A stretch of DNA of 52,236 nucleotides from Cycloclasticus sp. symbiont of Poecilosclerida sp. N. GTDB lineage: Bacteria; Pseudomonadota; Gammaproteobacteria; Methylococcales; Cycloclasticaceae. The position numbers and the translations under genes were made by a program. The stretch covers positions 1-52,236 of the forward strand of contig LWTM01000066.1 in NCBI GenBank assembly GCA_002101205.1. The letters are read 5' to 3'. Shown here one piece after another: positions 47,301 through 52,236 of the stretch. A model generated the notes under the pieces. It was not told where the DNA came from, searched no databases, and was given only the letters and a program-made list of their open reading frames with translations. Every line of letters starts with the position of its first letter. Position 1 is the first letter of the stretch.

Positions 47301-47781
47301 AGGCAAGCAACCTGAGCTTGAACAACGTATTGATAGCGGGCCTGAAATTGACCTCCACGCTAGCGCACTAATACCCGAGGACTATTTGCCCGATGTGCAT
47401 ACTCGCCTTGTACTGTATAAACGTATTGCCAGCGCAGATAATGCAGATGACTTGTATGATTTACAAATCGAGATGATTGACCGCTTTGGTTTATTACCCG
47501 ACAGTACTAAATGCTTATTTGGCGTTAGCGAAGTGAAACAGCAAGCCAGTTTACTTGGGGTTGAAAAAATCAGCCTCGGCAAATCATCTGGGCTTATTCA
47601 ATTCTCCGCTGAACCTACAGTTGAAGCGGCAAAAATCATCGAGCTCATTCAGACGCAGCCGCAAGTTTTTCGCCTAGAGGGGCCGCATAAATTGCGCCTA
47701 GCAAAAAAACTGGATAACTCTGAGCAGAAGGTTGAGTTTATACTCGACTTATTAAATTTTATAAAACCGATGGACCTTTAG
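44371..47781 (+). CDS. mfd: Transcription-repair coupling factor Mfd
   Basis: Removes stalled RNA polymerase from lesions and recruits UvrA. The 1136-residue protein has an N-terminal UvrB-like homology part, the RNA-polymerase-interaction domain (LGSPVVHREHGVGRYIGLKH), helicase motifs GDVGFGKTEVAMRAAF (near 620), VVIDEEQRFGVRHKE, LTATPIPRTL, and INRADKLGLSQLHQLRGRVG RS, and the TRG and C-terminal D7 domains. It is divergent from lolC and lies 4 bases before csiV, forming an mfd-csiV pair as known in Pseudomonas. Confidence 0.98.
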   Translation: MSVVTPELPKNNHHPISWGPLDGCSDALHIADAAVESKQLLIVICSDTQSALRLEREISFFMSQKLPVICFPDWEVLPYDSFSPLSDIISERLATLYSLQTLKTGVLIITVACVLRRLAPRSELLRECFSLHIGDTLEIEKTRLDLNTLGYQNVHSVQAHGEYCVRGSIFDIFPMASRQPYRIDLFDDEVESIRTFDTESQRSIDKVDSIQLFPAREFPVNDKTIQLFRQRFTEHFPSASNKNTVYQQVSKGNMPNGIENYLPLFVEHTESFFDYIPNATLVLHGDIQAASNTFSQQVIERFTHRQCDIDRPALRPELLFYDAEHLDKKLKNHPRVLVNSTIDEANKVALISANKDSDDHALFGLLKQDGHKTLFVAESAGHRESMLLQLQKLNIRPSIIDEWALFIDGDISPCITVAPIDEGLNLPSVSLITENNLFGTKVQQNRRRRSSSSKLLENIFNSLAELELGSPVVHREHGVGRYIGLKHLVVADIETEFLTLEYANSDKLYVPVSSLDLIGRYMGTQGDSAPLHRLGSDQWGKARKKALKRAHDVAAELLDIHARRAAKPGESMLIEPVEYDAFCHAFPFEETEDQATAIEQTLHDMSLAKPMDRVVCGDVGFGKTEVAMRAAFICASNHYQTAILVPTTLLAQQHYQTFTDRFADWPVRVEVLSRFVSAKKQNQIIADTAQGKVDILIGTHKLLQKSLVYKNLGLVVIDEEQRFGVRHKERFKSMRSQIDMLTLTATPIPRTLNQAMSGLRDISIIATPPLNRHAIETFVSEWSDGLIQEACQREIRRGGQLFVLHNNIATMDLLIVKLEALVPDAQIQKAHGQMRESELEQIMLDFHQRRFNVLVSTTIIENGIDLPNANTIIINRADKLGLSQLHQLRGRVGRSHHRAYAYMIIPPDGIMTKDAKKRIDAIQNSADLGAGFSLSAHDMEIRGAGELLGDKQSGEIQEIGFTLYTELLDNAVTAIKSGKQPELEQRIDSGPEIDLHASALIPEDYLPDVHTRLVLYKRIASADNADDLYDLQIEMIDRFGLLPDSTKCLFGVSEVKQQASLLGVEKISLGKSSGLIQFSAEPTVEAAKIIELIQTQPQVFRLEGPHKLRLAKKLDNSEQKVEFILDLLNFIKPMDL

Positions 47782-47785
47782 CTAG

Positions 47786-48523
47786 ATGCTTTTAAAATAC
47801 TTTCTAATAAGCGCCTTTACCTTTGTTTTGCTACATAGCGCTGTCTTGTACGCCGCAGATGAAATTGACAACGAAAACGAGGTCGATTGGTACAGTGTGG
47901 AATACATCGTTTTTGAAAACAACCCCCCCAGTAATCAAGCGTTAGAGCCATGGACAAAAAAGGCATTTCAAATGCCTGAGGATGCCCTTGTTTTAGACCC
48001 TCTATCAACCGCGGAAGCATTTAGCCCGCTTAATATTGACCAGCAACAATTGCACAGCGTGATGAGACGTTTAGAAAAATCATCAACATACACGCCTATT
48101 GCACACGGTGGATGGATTCAACCTCTAGATAAAAACAGCCCGTTACAAACAATACAAATCAACCGACAAGCAGGCGCTGTGCAACTCGAAGGTACTCTTA
48201 CTTTTCACAGCGGAAGGTATTTGCATTTAGACATTGATTTACAATTAAGTGAGGTGGCGCAACCTACATCTCCCACAGAGTATTTGACAACGGGTGTTGC
48301 GCAATATTCAACAATTTACCGCTTAAAAGATACGAGACGGATTAGGGCCGGCGATTCGCATTATTTTGATCACCCACGATTCGGTATACTCGCTATCGTA
48401 GAAAAAATTGACACGCCTCAGCCGGCTGTTTCAACAACTGATTTAATAGAAGATCAGCCTAGCGTTAATGTTGTCGAAACACCCCGCTCAGACCAGGCAC
48501 TGATGCCGTTACAAGAAAATTAA
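47786..48523 (+). CDS. csiV: CsiV-type periplasmic protein
   Basis: This 245-residue protein has a signal peptide (about 1-24, FLISAFTFVLLHSAVLYA) and a mature part WYSVEYIVFENNPPSNQALE, then TYTPIAHGGWIQPL, YLHLDIDLQLSE, LKDTRRIRAGDSHYFDHPRF. The HPxFG end and W.VE.IVF start mark the CsiV family, which in Vibrio activates the LpoA-type peptidoglycan synthase regulator. It follows mfd by 4 bases, as in Pseudomonas. It ends 4 bases into the convergent DUF3581 gene. Confidence 0.85.
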   Translation: MLLKYFLISAFTFVLLHSAVLYAADEIDNENEVDWYSVEYIVFENNPPSNQALEPWTKKAFQMPEDALVLDPLSTAEAFSPLNIDQQQLHSVMRRLEKSSTYTPIAHGGWIQPLDKNSPLQTIQINRQAGAVQLEGTLTFHSGRYLHLDIDLQLSEVAQPTSPTEYLTTGVAQYSTIYRLKDTRRIRAGDSHYFDHPRFGILAIVEKIDTPQPAVSTTDLIEDQPSVNVVETPRSDQALMPLQEN

Positions 48524-49230
48524 ACTTGCGCGTATGCCTGCTTGGTCTTGTTGTAAACAGACACAATTGTATCAATGGCTTCTTGCTCGTAAGCTCTTAG
48601 TCCTGAAACAACCATGTCTTTAGTGCCGTGACCGATTCTTTTACCAGCGACATATAAGTCGAACTCTAACTTTACGCTACCTTTTTTACCGTCTACGCTC
48701 ATTGACGCTCCAGAAAACTCAAGCGACAACTCACCCCCTGCAAACTCTTCAATCTCAATAACCATATCTTTATAGATAATCAACGGCCTTGCAGGGTTAA
48801 TCATCACCTTATTCTTTTTCATTAGATCGATTAATATTTCTGGAAATGTTTGTCCAGAAAATTGAACATATTTTTCAATTAAATTAGCAATAAAATCCGC
48901 ATCATTGCTTACACTTCCTGAACTATGAATCGTCATCATAGATTTATTATTTTGGTCGTATAAACTAAATTCAGACGATAATTGTTCGGGTAAGTGAACC
49001 ATGGATTGCTCCGTCACCATACTCTCGAAGTCAAACCGCATGGACTGGCTTACACCTAGCTCGGTTAACGCTACCGCAAACAATAAATCACCGGGCACAC
49101 AAAAACGTTTTGCACCTATGTCGTGTAATTGGTTGAAATCACCCGCAACTGACTTCGCAAACAAACTGGCCTGTTCACGGCTCACATTTACAAACTGGTT
49201 TTTTATCTTATAAAATGGCTTTAAATTCAT
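48520..49230 (-). CDS. DUF3581-family protein
   Basis: This 236-residue protein begins MNLKPFYKIKNQFVNVSREQ, followed by DFNQLHDIGAKRFCVPGDLL, a hot-dog-fold style (R)-hydratase-like segment, and LSLEFSGASMSVDGKKGSVK. It matches the DUF3581 family seen in marine gammaproteobacteria. Function is unknown. The DFN..HD pattern near residue 31 recalls MaoC-type hydratases, but the catalytic site has not been checked. It is cytoplasmic with no signal peptide. Confidence 0.8.
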   Translation of the reverse strand: MNLKPFYKIKNQFVNVSREQASLFAKSVAGDFNQLHDIGAKRFCVPGDLLFAVALTELGVSQSMRFDFESMVTEQSMVHLPEQLSSEFSLYDQNNKSMMTIHSSGSVSNDADFIANLIEKYVQFSGQTFPEILIDLMKKNKVMINPARPLIIYKDMVIEIEEFAGGELSLEFSGASMSVDGKKGSVKLEFDLYVAGKRIGHGTKDMVVSGLRAYEQEAIDTIVSVYNKTKQAYAQV

Positions 49231-49311
49231 TGTTTTAATGCTTATTCCAGATTGATTTTAGAGCTCCATTATACCTAAGGGACAAGCCGTTCAGCCGAAT
49301 GTTTAATGGCG

Positions 49312-50067
49312 TTAAGACTCGGCCTTTTTTATTTGTTTCACCAACGCTTTTAAAAACTCTCTCAGCTTCAGCATACCTTCCGAGGCGGATGCCTCTATCG
49401 CATTCATATTTATTTCGTCGCCGTCCAAACCCGCCGCCCAATTAGCAACAACGGCGCAGCAAGCGTAGTCCAGTTTTAACTCTTTCGCCAACGCAGCCTC
49501 TGGCATTCCTGTCATACCGACTAAATCGCAACCATCTCGCCTCAATTTAATGATTTCCGCTGCAGTTTCAAGCCGTGGGCCTTGAGTACACGCATAAACA
49601 GCTTCGTTTAAGGCGATCACCTTTGCTTCCATCATCGCCGTTATCATTTGCTCCCTTAACCCGACTGAATAAGGCTTGGTGAAATCGATATGGACAAGTT
49701 GCTCTAAATCATCTTCAAAATAAGTGGAACAGCGTCCCCACGTGTAATCTATTAACTGATTAGGTAACACAAGATGCCCAGGCGCCATTGTTTGATTCAT
49801 ACTGCCTACAGTAGTAACCGCAACAATATTCGCTGCACCCGCCTCCTTTAACGCCCAAATATTAGCTTGGTAGTTAATTTTATGCGGTGGTATTGTGTGC
49901 CCATACCCGTGACGCGCCATAAAAATAACATCAACCCCGTCCAACTTTCCGAATGTTAGAGCAGATGAGGGCTCACCATAAGGCGTTTTTATCACTCGCT
50001 TGTTCACCTCCGTCAAATAAACGAGTTGGCTCAAGCCTGTGCCGCCAATAACCCCTAAAGCTGACAT
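49312..50067 (-). CDS. S-methyl-5'-thioinosine phosphorylase
   Basis: Cleaves methylthioinosine with phosphate, salvaging sulfur and purine after polyamine or quorum-signal synthesis. The 251-residue protein has VIGGTGLSQL, VIFMARHGYGHTIPPHKINY, and the GMTGMPEAALAKELKLDYAC region of the MTAP/MTIP group. The neighbours (nagZ, hpt, mfd, csiV) match the Pseudomonas aeruginosa locus where the MTI phosphorylase is encoded, so I prefer MTIP to MTAP. It overlaps the hpt end by 13 bases and would supply hypoxanthine to that enzyme. Confidence 0.9.
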   Translation of the reverse strand: MSALGVIGGTGLSQLVYLTEVNKRVIKTPYGEPSSALTFGKLDGVDVIFMARHGYGHTIPPHKINYQANIWALKEAGAANIVAVTTVGSMNQTMAPGHLVLPNQLIDYTWGRCSTYFEDDLEQLVHIDFTKPYSVGLREQMITAMMEAKVIALNEAVYACTQGPRLETAAEIIKLRRDGCDLVGMTGMPEAALAKELKLDYACCAVVANWAAGLDGDEINMNAIEASASEGMLKLREFLKALVKQIKKAES

Positions 50068-50630
50068 AGTGCTTCTTCTAAATTATCTGGGCATGCATAT
50101 AAACCAGCCACGTTACGTAAATAACCCTTATAATCCATTCCCAGCCCAAACAAATATTGGCTACCCGTCTGAAAGCCTATAAAGTCTGCCTTTATGGGTT
50201 TTTCTTTTGCTAGATCTTTGTCCACTAAAACGACCGTGTAGCAACCGCTCGCGCCTTGCTCAAGGCAGTATTCTTTTAACTTCGCCATGGTGATACCTTC
50301 ATCCAATACATCATCAATAATAATAACGTTCCTATTCGCCAGTGATGTGACAGGCCGTTGCTTCCACACCAGTTCTTCACCCACAGTTTTCCCTTGGTAG
50401 CGTGTCGCATGAATACAGTCCATCTCCAAGGGGAAATCCAACAAGGGTAACAGCTGGCCAACAGCAACCACCGCACCTGTCATCACGCAGAGAACAACCG
50501 GGTTTTTCTCACTGCATTGCTGCGTTATTTGCGCCGCTAAACGACTCAACATGTTTTCTACATCCTTCACGTCTAACAGGCAAGTGCTGTTGTTTTTTAC
50601 GTATTCAATTTCTGCTTGAGAAACTCTCAT
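50055..50630 (-). CDS. hpt: Hypoxanthine-guanine phosphoribosyltransferase
   Basis: Converts hypoxanthine or guanine with PRPP to IMP or GMP. The 191-residue protein has the PRPP-binding motif NVIIIDDVLDEGITM, a CVMTGAVVAVGQLLPLL loop and a KADFIGFQTGSQYLFGLGMD C-terminal segment typical of the HGPRT family. It lies 0 bases after nagZ and overlaps the methylthioinosine phosphorylase, so hypoxanthine released there is used directly by this gene's product. Confidence 0.94.
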   Translation of the reverse strand: MRVSQAEIEYVKNNSTCLLDVKDVENMLSRLAAQITQQCSEKNPVVLCVMTGAVVAVGQLLPLLDFPLEMDCIHATRYQGKTVGEELVWKQRPVTSLANRNVIIIDDVLDEGITMAKLKEYCLEQGASGCYTVVLVDKDLAKEKPIKADFIGFQTGSQYLFGLGMDYKGYLRNVAGLYACPDNLEEALCQL

Positions 50631-51665
50631 TTAAGACAACCCCCTAATTACTTTAGAACACTGCTGCCATTTTTTAGAGCTCTGAAGACAGTCAGGTAAA
50701 GACAGGTGTGTCGGGCGCATTTTCTTTAAACGTTCGGCAGAATTTAAATTAACTTCTCGTCCACTCAAGCCATCTATGATTTGCTCTACTGCTGAACGAT
50801 CATTACACACTAGAGCCATATCCGCACCAGCTTGTAATGCTGTTTTTGCGCGTTGAACATGATCACCCACTACGCTTGCGCCGTGCATGCTTAAATCATC
50901 ACTAAATATTGCCCCGTCAAATTGTAGTTGTTGCCGTAATACCGTTTGTAACCAATGTTTAGAGAAGCTAGCGGGCAGTTCATCAATTTGTTTATAGATC
51001 ACGTGTGCAGGCATAATGCCCTTCATTCCAGCCTGAATTAATTGCTGAAACGGAAACACATCCTGCGCCATAATTTCGTCAAACGAACGCTCATCTACAG
51101 GGATAGTAACGTGTGAATCCGGGGCCACTGCGCCATGCCCAGGAAAATGCTTGCCAATACTCGCCATACCTACCTCGGTTAAACCTCGTTGAAACGCTTC
51201 GGCAATATCCGCCACTATTTCCTTATCCCTTGAAAAAGCCCTGTCGCCGATGACGGCACTACAACCGTAATTCAAATCCAAGACCGGTGCAAAACTAAAA
51301 TCAACGCCCACTTCACGTAACTCCGCTGCTATTAACCAAGCCACGCTTTTTGCATATTCTAGTCCACGCCGAGGATTATTTTCATACACGTCCCCTAATA
51401 GTTGCATGCTAGGAATACGCGTAAAACCCTCTTTGAAACGCTGAACCCTACCGCCTTCATGGTCAACAGCTATTAATAACGGCTCAGCTCTTAAGTTATG
51501 AACAGCGTCGCATAGCGCAGAAACTTGCTCCACCGATTCATAATTTCTTGAAAACAGGATGAGACCACCGACTAGCGGGTGGTTTAAAATTTCTTGATCA
51601 ACTTGAGACAATTCAATGCTGTCAATATCAATCATTAAAGGACCGATAGGCATAGGCCATTCCAT
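50631..51665 (-). CDS. nagZ: Beta-N-acetylhexosaminidase NagZ
   Basis: Removes N-acetylglucosamine from anhydromuropeptides during peptidoglycan recycling. The 344-residue GH3 enzyme has PLLIAVDHEGGRVQRFKEGF, a central YGCSAVIGDRAFSRDKE, IGKHFPGHGAVAPDSHVTIP (with the His of the catalytic His-Asp pair), and FSDDLSMHGASVVGD with the nucleophile Asp. It is the first gene of a nagZ-hpt-phosphorylase run. Confidence 0.97.
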   Translation of the reverse strand: MEWPMPIGPLMIDIDSIELSQVDQEILNHPLVGGLILFSRNYESVEQVSALCDAVHNLRAEPLLIAVDHEGGRVQRFKEGFTRIPSMQLLGDVYENNPRRGLEYAKSVAWLIAAELREVGVDFSFAPVLDLNYGCSAVIGDRAFSRDKEIVADIAEAFQRGLTEVGMASIGKHFPGHGAVAPDSHVTIPVDERSFDEIMAQDVFPFQQLIQAGMKGIMPAHVIYKQIDELPASFSKHWLQTVLRQQLQFDGAIFSDDLSMHGASVVGDHVQRAKTALQAGADMALVCNDRSAVEQIIDGLSGREVNLNSAERLKKMRPTHLSLPDCLQSSKKWQQCSKVIRGLS

Positions 51666-52193
51666 TTTTTTAGTTTATATTAAAATCAGCAAGAAAACCC
51701 CAGTTCTTTAGAGTGGGGACGAATTGCCAACTGTAGTTTTGCGAAAGTGTATATCTATGGTGTGTATAATACCTTACAAACTGAACGAATTTAATATATA
51801 ACCACTTCCCTCGGTCCCCATGTAGAACAACTAAAAATGAATGAAGCCTTGGCTGTATAATGGATTGCAACGAAACAGTCCATCACCCAACAGGTGCGCC
51901 AAGACAGTTGAATATACTACCGTACAAACTTACATATTATGTCATTGCGAGAAAATAGAGCTAGAAAATTTAGTTAGCGCCGCTAAATCAACAAAAAACG
52001 GGCATTTAATGGCTGAAAATCAAAGTTGTGACTCCATGTGTGAATTTGGGAAATAATAGACTTAGGAAATATTTATGATATAGTGCCGTTTCAGAGTTCT
52101 TGCAGGGTTAACTGGCAAGGACTGTTTTTTAAATGAATATTGCACTTAATGGGTTAAATTCGCCCTCATTATCAAATTACGGAGATTAAGAAA
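51666..52193. other. Region upstream of nagZ with a hairpin; no gene recognised
   Basis: About 530 bases, AT-rich. It holds a hairpin at 51698-51718 and short frames without family resemblance. The last 12 bases provide a GGAG ribosome site for the gene at the edge. Confidence 0.4.
51698..51718. repeat. IS200/IS605-like subterminal hairpin
   Basis: CCCCA and TGGGG flank a small loop with an inner TCT / AGA pair, preceded by AAAA. This form (AAAACCCC..TTTAGA..GGGG) is seen at the ends of IS200/IS605-type elements. No TnpA or TnpB gene is readable beside it, so a plain terminator for a leftward transcript is equally possible. Confidence 0.35.
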
Positions 52194-52236
52194 ATGTCTG
52201 CACAACCATTATCCCAACAAATATCTCCCCCCCCCC
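52194..52236 (+). CDS. Start of an unidentified gene, cut by the window end
   Basis: ATG at 52194 with GGAG 9 bases upstream opens MSAQPLSQQIS, then the sequence ends in a run of ten C's. Fourteen codons are too few to identify it. The C-run at the very end may be an assembly edge rather than true coding sequence. Confidence 0.4.
   Translation, partial: MSAQPLSQQISPPP

Noticed and set aside
1..52236. CRISPR arrays and rRNA genes
   Set aside because: No regularly spaced repeats with unique spacers and no rRNA-like stretches were seen; the tandem 22-base units at 16682 and 35007 have only two copies each and no spacers.
52194..52236. The last gene as lexA or psrA, which follow nagZ in Pseudomonas
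   Set aside because: The visible residues MSAQPLSQQIS do not match the start of either protein.

Overview
The window looks like a piece of a marine-type gammaproteobacterial chromosome of moderate GC. The conserved blocks (aceB-aceA with a long AceA, mutS / pncC-recA-recX-alaS-lysC-csrA-tRNA-Ser, xerD-dsbC, rpsP-rimM-trmD-rplS, exbBD-lpxK-trm112-kdsB, lolCD, mfd-csiV, nagZ-hpt-methylthioinosine phosphorylase) have gene orders known from Pseudomonas-like and Thiotrichales/Piscirickettsiaceae-like gammaproteobacteria. A relative of Cycloclasticus or Methylophaga is my best guess. It is an inference from gene order and protein style, not a database result.

Layout. 1-8.7 kb is core: the 3' end of an outer-membrane beta-barrel gene, infA, clpS-clpA, an uncharacterised protein with an HGT motif, and the glyoxylate-shunt operon aceBA with a divergent LysR regulator. 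8.7-20.4 kb is accessory DNA. It holds an IS5-family transposase remnant, a secreted DNase-I-fold nuclease, an orphan AAA+ ATPase, a Fic/RhuM scrap, and an intact three-gene operon (carnitine-type acyltransferase, 2-oxoglutarate/Fe(II) oxygenase, SAM methyltransferase). Beyond these come an IS21-family end with a broken istA, a ParD antitoxin with a nonsense-mutated ParE, a full Fic protein, and remnants of a DNA methylase and of an AbiE-like toxin-antitoxin pair. This region stops just before tRNA-Ser(GCU) at 20.7 kb. 20.7-33.6 kb is core again: csrA, lysC, alaS, recX, recA, pncC, mutS, dsbC, xerD and the rpsP-rimM-trmD-rplS operon. 33.6-35.3 kb is a small decayed patch (hairpin, IS30 scrap, broken HigA-ImmA gene, IS21-like end, IS-like palindrome). 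35.3-52.2 kb is core: ffh, a CcsA/YpjD-type membrane protein, kdsB, trm112-like, lpxK, exbD, exbB, a decayed comEC, a DUF2062 protein, lolD, lolC, mfd, csiV, a DUF3581 protein, methylthioinosine phosphorylase, hpt, nagZ, and the first codons of one more gene that runs into a C-tract at the window edge.

How the genes work together. aceB and aceA make the two glyoxylate-shunt enzymes and are probably controlled by the adjacent LysR protein. clpS/clpA form the N-end-rule protease feeder. recA/recX/mutS/mfd/pncC are genome maintenance. rpsP-rimM-trmD-rplS, ffh, infA, alaS and tRNA-Ser serve translation and secretion. kdsB, lpxK, lolCD, exbBD, csiV and nagZ serve the envelope.

The best candidate for an undescribed system is the acyltransferase-oxygenase-methyltransferase operon at 12.6-16.2 kb. 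Its chemistry would suit an O-acylated, N-methylated, hydroxylated amino acid (a carnitine-like compound). That product is my inference. A second theme is widespread decay of toxin-antitoxin, competence and IS genes, including two Trp-to-TGA nonsense changes, and a small palindromic repeat that has been absorbed into the end of trmD.
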